Shown piece by piece: positions 29,613 to 37,478 of a stretch of 64,000 nucleotides of DNA. The stretch is taken from positions 1-64,000 of the forward strand of contig NZ_AECZ01000021.1 of assembly GCF_000179555.1 (NCBI RefSeq), read 5' to 3'. Source of the DNA: Solidesulfovibrio fructosivorans JJ] (GTDB lineage Bacteria > Desulfobacterota > Desulfovibrionia > Desulfovibrionales > Desulfovibrionaceae). How positions within the stretch are numbered: the stretch's first letter is position 1; every line of letters begins with the position of its first letter. A program made the translations under genes and the position numbers. The notes under the pieces were generated by a model that was given only the letters and a program-made list of their open reading frames with translations, made no database searches and was not told the origin of the DNA.

Positions 29613-32203
29613 GCGAGTCCTTTCCCCACGGCGGCAATCTCCGCGCCCTGGCGGCAACGGCCGGGCGCGATCCGGCCGACATCCTCGACGCCTCGGCCAG
29701 CATCAATCCGCTGGGGCCGCCGCCCTGGCTGCGCCAGGTCTTAAGCGCCGCCACGGGCGAGCTTGTCCATTACCCGGACCCGGACGCGACCGCGCTCATC
29801 GCCGCCGCCGCCGAGCGTTACGGCGCGCCGGCCTCCCATTTCGTGGCCGGCGGCGGCACGAGCGAGATCCTCTACGCCCTGCCCCGCGCGACCGGCCTGG
29901 CCCGGGCCGTGATCCCCACGCCCTGCTACGCCGACTACGCCACGGCCGCCCACAAGTCCGGCATGGACATCCGCCGGGTGCCGGCCGTGGAGTTCGACGA
30001 CTTCGCCGTCCACCTCGACCGGATCGAAGGCGTGCTGCGCTCGCCCTCCCTGGTCATGCTCGGCAGCCCCGGCAACCCCACCGGAAAGGTCCTCCCCGCT
30101 GACGCCATCGTGGACATGGCCTCGCGCCATCCCCAATGCCTGTTCCTGGTGGACGAGGCCTTCGCCGACTTCGTGCCGGGCTTTGCCTCGCTTGCCGGCG
30201 CGGACCGGCCGCACAACGTGGCCGTGCTCCTCTCGCTCACCAAATCCTTCGCCATCCCCGGACTGCGCCTGGGGCTCCTCGCCGCCAGCCCCGACCTGGC
30301 CGGTTGGGTGCGCAGCAAGCTCCCGCCCTGGTCGGTCAACACCCTGGCCCAGGCCGTGGGCGCGCGGGGCCTAGCCGACAAAAACTACCTGGAAGCGATC
30401 CGGCAAGCCCTGCCCGGATTGCGCCAGCGCCTTGCCGACGGACTCACGCGGCTCGGCTTTACGGTCCTGCCCGGCGCGGCCAATTTCCTTTTGGCCCGGC
30501 TTCCGGCCGAAGCCCCCTCTTCGGGCGAGGTCTGCCGCCGGGCGCTCACCGGGCACGGCGTGGCCCTTCGCGACTGCGCCAACTTTCATGCCCTGTCCGA
30601 CCGCTTCCTCCGGGTGGCCGTGCGAAAAGAGGACGAGACCGACCGCATCCTGGCCGCCCTGGCCGGGGTGCTCGATTCCCCCCTGGCCCCGTCCTTCGCC
30701 CCAAAGCGCGGGACGCCGGCGCTCATGGTCCAGGGCACGGCCTCCAATGCCGGCAAATCCGTGCTCTGCGCCGGGCTGTGCCGGGCGCTTGCCCGCCGGG
30801 GGCTTCGGGTCGCGCCGTTTAAATCCCAGAACATGTCGCTCAATTCCGGGGTCACGGCCGATGGGCTGGAGATGGGCCGGGCGCAGATCGTCCAGGCCAG
30901 GGCCTGCCGCCTCGCCCCGGACGCGCGCATGAACCCGGTGCTTTTAAAACCCACCTCCGACGTCGGCTCCCAGGTCATTGTCCTTGGCAAGCCCGTCGGC
31001 GTCATGCGGGTGGGCGAATACATCAAGTATAAGCCCCAGGCCTTCGCCGCGGCCAGGGACGCCTACGACGCGCTTGCCGCGGATGTGGACGTGATGGTGC
31101 TGGAGGGAGCCGGCAGCCCGGCCGAGGTCAATTTGCAGGCCCATGACATGGTCAACATGGCCATGGCCGCCCATGCCGGGGCGAAGGTGCTGCTCGCGGC
31201 GGACATCGACCGGGGCGGGGCCTACGCGGCGCTGCTCGGCACCATGGAGTGCCTGGCCGAAGCCGACCGAGCCCGGGTGGCCGGCTACCTGCTCAACCGC
31301 TTCCGGGGCGACCCGTCGCTGCTCGACCCGGCCAACGCCTTTTTGCGCCGGGCCACGGGCAGGGATGTCGTCGGCGTCGTGCCCTGGATCGACAACCTCG
31401 GCCTGCCGGAAGAGGATTCCGTCACCTTCAAGGACGGAGGAACCCTCCCGACCGCGCCCCCGGACGATCCCGACCGCCTCGACATCGCGGTCGTGGATTT
31501 GCCGCGCGTGTCCAACTTCACCGACCTGGACGCCCTGGCCGTGGAACCGGACGTCCATCTCCGCAGGGTGCGCGGGGTAAGCGAACTGGGACGGCCGGAC
31601 GCCGTGATCCTGCCCGGCAGCAAGAACACCCTGGCCGATCTGGCCTGGCTTGGCGAAACCGGGCTGGGCGCGGCGATCACCGCCCTGGCCGGAGAAGGGA
31701 CAACGGAAGTCGTGGGCATCTGCGCCGGCCTGCAAATGCTCGGCACGGCCGTGGCCGATCCGCTGGGACTTGAATCGGGCCGGAAGCGGGAGGAAGGGCT
31801 GGGACTCCTTGGGATCAGCACGGAACTGGCCGCCGCCAAGACCCTGGCCGCCACCCGGGCCGTGCACGCGGATTCAAAGCTGGCGCTTCGCGGTTACGAG
31901 ATCCACCACGGCCTGACCGTGCCCGACAACGCCACGCCGCCCCACCTCGCCGTGACCCGCGAAGACGGCTCGCCCCTGGGCTATGCCCGGCCGGACGGGC
32001 GCGTCTGGGGGGCGTATCTGCACGGCATCTTCGACGCCGACGCCTTCCGACGCCATTTCCTCAACACCCTGCGCAGGCGACGAAACCTTGCCCCCATCGC
32101 CCACCGCACGCCCTACGACCTGGAACCGGCCCTCGACCGGCTGGCCGACGTGTTGGAGGCCCACCTCGACCTCCCCGCGTTGCTGCGCAGGGTTGGTCTG
32201 TAA
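29609..32203 (+). CDS. cobQ: Fusion of CobD/CobC-like aminotransferase and cobyric acid synthase CobQ
   Basis: An 864-residue fusion. Residues about 1-350 are a PLP-dependent class I/II aminotransferase of the threonine-phosphate decarboxylase type (GGNLRALA start, [12 protein letters not shown] with the PLP Lys). Residues about 360-864 are cobyric acid synthase: [19 protein letters not shown] (ATP site), [18 protein letters not shown], and a glutaminase domain with [10 protein letters not shown] (Cys nucleophile) and YLHGIFDAD (His). Together these make (R)-1-amino-2-propanol phosphate and amidate the corrin side chains, steps of cobalamin assembly. The start overlaps the Cache gene stop by ATGA. 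The fused order is uninterrupted and in frame. Confidence 0.92.
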   Translation: MSESFPHGGNLRALAATAGRDPADILDASASINPLGPPPWLRQVLSAATGELVHYPDPDATALIAAAAERYGAPASHFVAGGGTSEILYALPRATGLARAVIPTPCYADYATAAHKSGMDIRRVPAVEFDDFAVHLDRIEGVLRSPSLVMLGSPGNPTGKVLPADAIVDMASRHPQCLFLVDEAFADFVPGFASLAGADRPHNVAVLLSLTKSFAIPGLRLGLLAASPDLAGWVRSKLPPWSVNTLAQAVGARGLADKNYLEAIRQALPGLRQRLADGLTRLGFTVLPGAANFLLARLPAEAPSSGEVCRRALTGHGVALRDCANFHALSDRFLRVAVRKEDETDRILAALAGVLDSPLAPSFAPKRGTPALMVQGTASNAGKSVLCAGLCRALARRGLRVAPFKSQNMSLNSGVTADGLEMGRAQIVQARACRLAPDARMNPVLLKPTSDVGSQVIVLGKPVGVMRVGEYIKYKPQAFAAARDAYDALAADVDVMVLEGAGSPAEVNLQAHDMVNMAMAAHAGAKVLLAADIDRGGAYAALLGTMECLAEADRARVAGYLLNRFRGDPSLLDPANAFLRRATGRDVVGVVPWIDNLGLPEEDSVTFKDGGTLPTAPPDDPDRLDIAVVDLPRVSNFTDLDALAVEPDVHLRRVRGVSELGRPDAVILPGSKNTLADLAWLGETGLGAAITALAGEGTTEVVGICAGLQMLGTAVADPLGLESGRKREEGLGLLGISTELAAAKTLAATRAVHADSKLALRGYEIHHGLTVPDNATPPHLAVTREDGSPLGYARPDGRVWGAYLHGIFDADAFRRHFLNTLRRRRNLAPIAHRTPYDLEPALDRLADVLEAHLDLPALLRRVGL

Positions 32204-32221
32204 GGATCGATGAAAATGGAA

Positions 32222-32386
32222 CCGGGGGGAAACTTTTCTGAAGAAAAGTTTCCCCCCGGACCCCCTTTCCAAAGACTTTCAATAGTTACAGGGTGCTGTC
32301 GTTACAACACACATAACCGTTGAAAGTTTTGGGGAGGGGAGAGCGCGAGAGGGGAACCCTTTTTTCAAAAAGGGTTCCCCTCTCGC
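32222..32386. repeat. Family B double-hairpin repeat, complete copy B2
   Basis: Hairpin Y (arms 32222-32238 and 32243-32259, 17 bp) is followed by CTTTCCAAAGACTTTCAATAGTTAC, a core of about 20 bases, TAACCGTTGAAAGTTTTGGGG, and hairpin X (arms 32345-32364 and 32367-32386, 20 bp). It fills the gap between the convergent cobQ fusion and FmdB-type genes. Confidence 0.88.
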
Positions 32387-32419
32387 ACCTTCCTCTCATC
32401 TCCCCGAAATCGCGCCGCG

Positions 32420-32779
32420 TCAGGACGCGGCGCTGGCGCTCGAAGAAGTCGAGGAGCAGGAAGAACAGCCGCCGGAAGGCGCTTTGGAACAGGAGGAAGA
32501 GGAATCGGACGCGGTGGTCGTGGAAGAGGCGGAAGAATCCTCGGACTTGGCGGCGTGGGCCTTGCCGTTGGCGGCATCGCCGGCGGCGCTGCACCCGCCG
32601 TTGCCCTTGTAATCGGTCACATACCAGCCCGTGCCCTTGAGCACGAACGAGGTGTTGGACATGATGCGATGGGCCGGCGCGCCGCACGCCTCGCAGGGCG
32701 CTTCGTCCACGTCGAAATGTTTCTGCAAGATTTCGGAAATCTTGCCGCACTTGTCGCATTTGTATTCATAGATGGGCAT
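32420..32779 (-). CDS. FmdB-family zinc-ribbon protein with Ser/Cys-rich tail
   Basis: A 119-residue protein. Residues 1-45 are an FmdB-type putative regulatory zinc ribbon: MPIYEYKCDKCGK with CxxC, then CEACGAPAHRIMS with the second CxxC. The remaining 70 residues are low-complexity, rich in Ser, Ala and Thr, with several extra cysteines (GGCSSCSS near the end). FmdB proteins were named from amide/urea operons, but their role is unproven. GGGGAG lies upstream of the ATG. It converges on the cobQ fusion across a family B repeat. Confidence 0.85.
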   Translation of the reverse strand: MPIYEYKCDKCGKISEILQKHFDVDEAPCEACGAPAHRIMSNTSFVLKGTGWYVTDYKGNGGCSAAGDAANGKAHAAKSEDSSASSTTTASDSSSSCSKAPSGGCSSCSSTSSSASAAS

Positions 32780-33100
32780 CGTACACTCCCCTTGAGGCCG
32801 CTTTCGGCCCCGTGATCGGCCGCAACAAGTCATCTTTCGGCCCCCGTTTGTCAAGGGCCGTCCGGTTGGCCGCCGCACGGCTCGGCAGCACTCGACCATG
32901 TCGAGCGCCAAAAAAATAAACGGTTACGAGAGGCAGTCAAGGGGGGATACGCGAGGAAAATCCGCCGCAGGTCCGTCACGGAGATTCCCGCGACGGTCCA
33001 AGGCGAAGCGGAGCATCATGCGGCGACCTCTCCCAGACAAGATCCGGCTTTTCGAGAGAACCCTGCGAAAAGCGTATGCATGGAGACCAAGGACGCGACA
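32780..33100. other. Intergenic region between mucR-like and FmdB-type genes
   Basis: No gene or family repeat is supported. A short palindrome CTCGACCATGTCGAG lies near 32890-32904. TTGACA on the minus strand at 32854-32849 could be a -35 for the FmdB-type gene, but no good -10 is 16-18 bases away. Confidence 0.35.
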
Positions 33101-33499
33101 TTACTCGGTCGGCCGCCGTGTCCATAACTGCATTTCCCGCATCTTCTTGCGCCGTTCCCGTTGCAAGGCCTTGCACACGAGCGGCATCCCTTTTGGATAG
33201 CCCCATTTCGCCCGGTATTCTTCCGGTGTAAGCCCGAATTTCGCCAGATGCCGCTTGGTAAGGATCTTGTACGGCTTGCCGGATTCCATACAGGTGATGG
33301 TGCGCTCCTTGACAGCCTTCTTCGGATCGAGCGCCGTGTCGCCGGACGCCAGCTCACGAGCCCCGCCACTCGCAAGATCAATGGATTTGATGCTCCCGGC
33401 CAGCTTCGACATCATGGCCGTTATTTCCTCTTCCGTCATATTGCGAACCCTGGCCTGGGCCTTCACGATATCCAAAGCAAGAGACAGATACGTATCCAT
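33101..33499 (-). CDS. MucR/Ros-family transcriptional regulator
   Basis: A 132-residue DNA-binding protein. The MucR domain is recognised by the RHLAKFGLTPEEYRAKWGYPKGMPLV segment after ITCMESGKPYKIL. Classical Ros fingers have CxxC; here the second Cys is Ser (CMES) and only one His of the pair is clear, so this may be a metal-free variant, as known for some family members. The N-terminal 25 residues would oligomerise. TTGGAGGA precedes the ATG. Family members repress or organise virulence and exopolysaccharide genes and often themselves. An inverted repeat upstream (33548-33566) may be a target. It is divergent from the lipoprotein gene at 33650. Confidence 0.85.
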   Translation of the reverse strand: MDTYLSLALDIVKAQARVRNMTEEEITAMMSKLAGSIKSIDLASGGARELASGDTALDPKKAVKERTITCMESGKPYKILTKRHLAKFGLTPEEYRAKWGYPKGMPLVCKALQRERRKKMREMQLWTRRPTE

Positions 33500-33547
33500 G
33501 GGTCACTATCCTCCAATCAGGGATTTCATAACTGTTGCCACAAAATA

Positions 33548-33568
33548 GACAACACGTCAGGTTGTCAA
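33548..33568. promoter_or_regulatory. Inverted repeat with -35-like TTGACA upstream of the mucR-like gene
   Basis: GACAAC-N7-GTTGTC at 33548-33566 overlaps TTGACA read on the minus strand (33568-33563). TATTTT lies 15 bases further, a short spacing. The site sits between the divergent mucR-like and lipoprotein genes in an A/T-rich stretch, so it may be an operator and promoter; this is tentative. Confidence 0.35.
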
Positions 33569-33649
33569 GTCGTTCTTCACCCGAAAAAGGTTGCACCCCG
33601 CGGCAAGAGAAAATATCCCTTGATGAAATCCACCCACAAAGGAATACCC

Positions 33650-33979
33650 ATGACGGGAAAATCTCCCCTGCCCGCCCTGTCCCGACTGCTTGCCGTCGCC
33701 GCAATGATTCTGGCCGGTTGCAGCCACGCCTACGTCAATCCCAATATCGCCGATCCGGCCGACGCCAAAAAACAATTCGCCGCCGACTCCGCCATCTGCA
33801 CCCAGGAAGCCAACCAGGACGTGCCGCCCACCTACGGCATGGACCGCTTCTACTTCGACCCCACGCCGATCGCCGAAACCGAAAAATGGATGGGAAACGT
33901 GGTCGAAGACGACGACAACCTCGACGCCTACAGCGCCTGCATGCACCGCCGTGGCTGGCGCTTCAAAAAAAAGAAGTAG
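33650..33979 (+). CDS. Small lipoprotein, hypothetical
   Basis: A 109-residue protein with a lipoprotein signal (MTGKSPLPALSRLLAVAAMILAGCS, lipobox LAGC). The mature part has two cysteines (ICTQEA and YSACMHRRGW), possibly disulfide-bonded, and a basic tail of four lysines. AAGGAA precedes the ATG at 33650; an in-frame ATG at 33623 is less well supported. The pattern resembles small outer-membrane lipoproteins that carry a late CMxxxG(W/Y) motif. Function is unknown. Confidence 0.7.
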   Translation: MTGKSPLPALSRLLAVAAMILAGCSHAYVNPNIADPADAKKQFAADSAICTQEANQDVPPTYGMDRFYFDPTPIAETEKWMGNVVEDDDNLDAYSACMHRRGWRFKKKK

Positions 33980-33990
33980 ACGGCGACTTG

Positions 33991-34209
33991 GCAGGAGGGG
34001 GGCTCTGCCCCCCAGCCCCCGCCGGGAGGCCACGGGCCCCCCGGACCCCCCATCCGGTGCGCTTTGGCCGCGCGGGAGCGGGGTTGGCTGGCGGTCAGGC
34101 GGAAGCGGAGAAGATGCAGGCGGAATTTGCCGGGACGCTGCATGTCGCTTCGCGACAAGCTCGTCCCGACAAATTCCGCCTGCACCACGCCGTCGCCCCT
34201 TCGGGGCGA
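33991..34209. repeat. Family A structured intergenic repeat, copy A3 (reverse orientation)
   Basis: Read on the minus strand this has the same order as the copy at 31-240. The hairpin TCGCCCC-TTC-GGGGCGA (34193-34209) comes first. Next are 23-bp arms at 34115-34137 and 34162-34184 (one mismatch), enclosing an inner hairpin TGTCGC-TTC-GCGACA (34143-34157). Last is the G/C-rich module at 33995-34051, with GGGGGGTCCGGGGGG and GGGGGCTGGGGGGCAGAGCCCCC-like pairing. The cruciform arm sequence differs from A1 and A2 but the architecture is kept. It fills the gap between convergent genes. Confidence 0.8.
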
Positions 34210-34280
34210 AAAAAGAAGAAATTTACGTCAACAGGTTGAAAGAGACGTCGCCCCCCTCCCCCGGGAAAACAACATCCTTC

Positions 34281-34772
34281 CTAATGCACCGTACCGCTGG
34301 TGGGATCGGACGGGTTGCCGGTCGAGGCGAGAGTGGCGCTGAAGCGGAGCACGGCCGGGTCCTTGCGCCATTCGGAGAAGAGGTTGTCCCAGTCCGAGAA
34401 GGACATGTTTTCCTGGTCGAGCTGGGCCTCGTGGCCGGACATCCAGACCGAGAAGAGCTGCATGAGCATGGCCAGCGGCTTGCTGTCGAAGGCCTTGGCC
34501 ACGGTGCCGGGAGGGTAATTGCCGCCCTCCATGGACTTGAACACGAATTCCCCCACCGAGCGGCGGGAGGTTTCCATATCGATGGGCTGGCCGTTGACGC
34601 CGGAGATGAAGCTGGCCAGATCCGGGGTTTCGGCCCGCAGAACCGCCAGTTCGTCTTCCGGCACGTCCAGGTGCACCACCCCGTCCTGTTCCACGGCGAA
34701 GTAGAAACGGGCCCAGTGTTCGACCATGAAAACGCGGAATATTTCCTCGGCGGCCTTTTCCATAATGTCCAT
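34281..34772 (-). CDS. Hypothetical protein
   Basis: A 163-residue acidic, cytoplasmic-looking protein with no signal peptide, cysteine cluster or known motif. It has mixed alpha/beta character with FYFAVEQDGVVHLDVPEDEL near the start and a helical second half (AMLMQLFSVWMSGHEAQLDQ). AAGGAG lies upstream of the ATG. It starts 12 bp after the oppF-like stop, so it is probably co-transcribed with the transporter ATPases. I do not recognise a family. Confidence 0.65.
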   Translation of the reverse strand: MDIMEKAAEEIFRVFMVEHWARFYFAVEQDGVVHLDVPEDELAVLRAETPDLASFISGVNGQPIDMETSRRSVGEFVFKSMEGGNYPPGTVAKAFDSKPLAMLMQLFSVWMSGHEAQLDQENMSFSDWDNLFSEWRKDPAVLRFSATLASTGNPSDPTSGTVH

Positions 34773-34784
34773 GCGGTATGCTCC

Positions 34785-35786
34785 TTATGGCGCGACGCGG
34801 GGGCAGCGCACGAAATGCCCCGGCACAACCTGGGTCAGTTCGGGTTCGTCGGCGGCGCACTCGGGCACGGCCAGCGCGCAACGGGGATGAAAACGGCAGC
34901 CGTGGGGCATCGCGGCCGGGTCCGGCGTATCGCCGCTCAAAGGGGCAGGCAGCCGTCGCGCCGGATCGATGCTTGGAGCCGCCGCCAGAAGCGCCCTTGT
35001 ATACGGATGCAGCGGCGCGTCGTAAAGCGCCTCGGCCGGGGCCAATTCCACCACGCGGCCGAGGTACATGACAGCCACCCGGTCGCTTAAGTGCCCCACC
35101 ACGGCCAGGTCGTGGGAAATAAAGAGGTAGGCCAGACCCAGCCGTTCCTTGAGATCAGCCAGCAGGTTTATGACCTGGGCCTGGACCGAGACGTCGAGGG
35201 CCGAAACCGGCTCGTCGCACACGAGCAGCCGGGGCGAGAGGGCCAGCCCGCGGGCCACGGCCACCCGCTGGCGCTGGCCGCCGGAAAACTGGTGGGGAAA
35301 GCGCTTCGCGTGTTCGGGCAAGAGTCCGACCAGGGAAAGCAACTCCAGCACACGCTCACGGCGCTTGGCCCGGTCCATGCCCGCCGCCCGCAGTCCTTCG
35401 GCCACGGACCAGCCGATGGGGAGCCGGGGATTGAGCGAGGCGAACGGGTCCTGGAAGATCATCTGCACCAGTCCCGGGAGTTTTCGGCGCATCTCGCGAC
35501 CGCCTTCCCAGGGATCGTGCCCGTCCAGGCGCACGCTGCCCGTGTTTGGCGACTCGAGCCCCACAGCCAGCCGGGCCAGGGTCGACTTGCCGCAGCCCGA
35601 CTCGCCCACAAGCCCCAGCGTCTCGCCCGGGGCCACGGTCAAATCCACCCCGTCCACTGCCCGCACGGTCCGGGTCGCGGCCGAAAAAAAGCCCTGGCGC
35701 GACACATAGTGCCGCCGCACGCCGACCATATCCAGTACGGGCGTGCCGTTTTCCGGCTTCGTTTCTTCCCTTCCCAGTGTACCCAT
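34785..35786 (-). CDS. oppF: Oligopeptide/dipeptide ABC transporter ATPase, OppF-like
   Basis: A 333-residue ABC ATPase that powers peptide import. Walker A is [16 protein letters not shown], the signature is [15 protein letters not shown], and Walker B is LLVCDEPVSALD, followed by the switch HDLAVVGHLSD. The C-terminal OppF/DppF extension with HPYTRALLAAAP and CRFHPRC cysteines is present. It pairs with the OppD-like protein encoded upstream. A diverged family B half-element separates the two genes. No permease or binding-protein gene is adjacent. Confidence 0.9.
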   Translation of the reverse strand: MGTLGREETKPENGTPVLDMVGVRRHYVSRQGFFSAATRTVRAVDGVDLTVAPGETLGLVGESGCGKSTLARLAVGLESPNTGSVRLDGHDPWEGGREMRRKLPGLVQMIFQDPFASLNPRLPIGWSVAEGLRAAGMDRAKRRERVLELLSLVGLLPEHAKRFPHQFSGGQRQRVAVARGLALSPRLLVCDEPVSALDVSVQAQVINLLADLKERLGLAYLFISHDLAVVGHLSDRVAVMYLGRVVELAPAEALYDAPLHPYTRALLAAAPSIDPARRLPAPLSGDTPDPAAMPHGCRFHPRCALAVPECAADEPELTQVVPGHFVRCPRVAP

Positions 35787-35821
35787 AGCGGCTTCTACGG
35801 ACTCTCTGCCTTATTCACGTT

Positions 35822-35888
35822 AAAAAGTTGAGGAAGGGGAGAGCACGAGAGGGGCTACTGCCCTTTTCAAAGGGTTTCCCCTCTCGCA
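35822..35888. repeat. Family B half-element (diverged single hairpin), H3
   Basis: AAAAAGTTGAGGAAGGGGAGAGC is followed by an imperfect hairpin. CGAGAGGGG pairs with CCCCTCTCG and CCCTTTT with AAAGGG, with an unpaired CTACTG insertion in the left arm. It lies between oppD and oppF inside what should be one operon. Confidence 0.7.
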
Positions 35889-35905
35889 CCCTCTTCTCCC
35901 CTCCC

Positions 35906-36868
35906 CTATCCATACAACCAGCACCGCGCGCGGCGGCCGTTGTCCAGGGTGAAAAAGGGCGGCGCCTCGTGGGCGCAGGGCGCGAAGGCCCGGGGGCAGC
36001 GGGGATGAAAATGGCAACCCGTCGGCAGGGCGGACAGGCTCGGCACGGTGCCGGCGATGGGCGTCAGCCGGCCCCGGTCGGACAGACGCGGCAGCGAAGC
36101 CAAAAGCCCCTGGCTGTAGGGATGGGCCGGGCCGTCGAAAAAGGCCCGCACCCCGGCGTATTCCACCACCCGGCCGGAATACATCACGGCCACGGCATCG
36201 GCGGTCTGGGCCACCACGCCGAGGTTGTGGGTGATAAGCGCGATGGCCGTGCCCGAATCCCTGGTCAGGCCCAGCATGAGGTCGAGAATCTGGCGCTGCA
36301 CCGTGACGTCCAGGGCCGTGGTCGGCTCGTCGGCGATGAGCAGCTCCGGGGACAGGATGAGCGCCATGGCGATCATGACCCGCTGGCGCTGGCCGCCGGA
36401 AAGTTCGTGGGGATAGGCGGAAAGCCGCTTCGAGACGTCCGGCAGGCCCACCCGGGAAGCCATGGCGGCGGCGGCGTCCATGGCTTCCCGGCGGGAGGCT
36501 TTGCGGTGGATGCGCACGGGCTCGGCCACCTGGTCGCCGATGGTGAGCACGGGATTGAGCGAGGTCATGGGCTCCTGAAAGATCATGGAGGCCCGGCTGC
36601 CGCGAATGGCCCGGCGTTCCCGCTCGGGCAGGGCCAGGATATCCCGGCCGTCAAAGACCGCCTTTCCAGAGACCACCCGCCCCGGCGGCGGCACGAGCCC
36701 CAGTACCGACAGGGACAGCACCGTTTTGCCGCAGCCCGACTCCCCGACAACAGCCACGACTTCTCCGCGCCCGATGGCGAGGTCCACACCGTCGACGGCC
36801 GTAAGCGCGCCTCTGGGGGCGTCAAAGACCGTGGTCAGATTTTCCACGGAGAGAAGGGCTTGTTGCAT
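35906..36868 (-). CDS. oppD: Oligopeptide/dipeptide ABC transporter ATPase, OppD-like
   Basis: A 320-residue ABC ATPase, the partner of OppF. Walker A is [15 protein letters not shown], the signature [15 protein letters not shown], and Walker [13 protein letters not shown], followed by [12 protein letters not shown]. The OppD/DppD C-terminal region with [14 protein letters not shown] and [10 protein letters not shown] is present; these cysteines can hold an iron-sulfur cluster in related ATPases. The start [11 protein letters not shown] was chosen from homology; the ribosome site is weak. The gene upstream is divergent, so the permeases must be elsewhere or absent. Confidence 0.9.
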   Translation of the reverse strand: MQQALLSVENLTTVFDAPRGALTAVDGVDLAIGRGEVVAVVGESGCGKTVLSLSVLGLVPPPGRVVSGKAVFDGRDILALPERERRAIRGSRASMIFQEPMTSLNPVLTIGDQVAEPVRIHRKASRREAMDAAAAMASRVGLPDVSKRLSAYPHELSGGQRQRVMIAMALILSPELLIADEPTTALDVTVQRQILDLMLGLTRDSGTAIALITHNLGVVAQTADAVAVMYSGRVVEYAGVRAFFDGPAHPYSQGLLASLPRLSDRGRLTPIAGTVPSLSALPTGCHFHPRCPRAFAPCAHEAPPFFTLDNGRRARCWLYG

Positions 36869-36983
36869 GGTCGCGGCGTTCCTGTCCCTTTCTACCGGCT
36901 TTGGAAGCCTCCAGCAAGGCCGGCCTGACGCCGTCGCGTATTTGTTTCTTGGCAATAAAGGACAAAACCGTTAGACACGCGCC

Positions 36984-37478
36984 ATGCCTTCCCCTTCAGC
37001 TTTGCCGCATCCCCTTTTCCCCGCCGCTGCCGGTTCCCGTTGCCGTACTGGGACATGGATTCGAACGCCTTGCGCGCGCGGCCTCCTCTACCTGGCCGTG
37101 GCGGCCATGCTGGCGATGACAAACTGTATCGAGACGGCTTGCGCCGCCACGCCACAAGCGACTGCGGACAGCGTCACCTACGATGCGCCTATTGTGTCCC
37201 TTTGGCGCGATCCAAATGCCTTCTTCGCCATCCAAACCCCATATGGAGAATTCCATTATATAGGCAGCGCCACAGTTTCCTCCGACGACGGCCGACAACT
37301 TCTGCGGCTACATGATCCTGACACGGCACTGCTGAAAGCCATCTTTCTCGCCGCCGACGGCAATCCTGTCCGGATTCGCGTCAGCACTGTGGCCAAAGGC
37401 GTGCTCGTGGGCATCGACGACGTCTCCGCCACCCTGGAACCACTTTCCCCGGCCGCGCCGGCAAAATCCGCCCCGTGA
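36984..37478 (+). CDS. Exported hypothetical protein
   Basis: A protein of up to 164 residues. A hydrophobic stretch (GLLYLAVAAMLAM, about residues 33-46) followed by ACAATP looks like a signal peptide with an unusually long N-terminal region, so the true start may lie closer to it. The mature part (about 110 residues) looks beta-rich, as in a small beta-barrel periplasmic protein (FFAIQTPYGEFHYIG). It has no known motif. Its TGA overlaps the start of the large glycosyltransferase as GTGA, so it probably works with that membrane protein. Confidence 0.55.
   Translation: MPSPSALPHPLFPAAAGSRCRTGTWIRTPCARGLLYLAVAAMLAMTNCIETACAATPQATADSVTYDAPIVSLWRDPNAFFAIQTPYGEFHYIGSATVSSDDGRQLLRLHDPDTALLKAIFLAADGNPVRIRVSTVAKGVLVGIDDVSATLEPLSPAAPAKSAP

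Noticed and set aside
37050-37075. GGATTCGAACGCC, which resembles part of a tRNA T-loop on the minus strand
   Set aside because: No acceptor stem, anticodon loop or CCA end can be folded around it.
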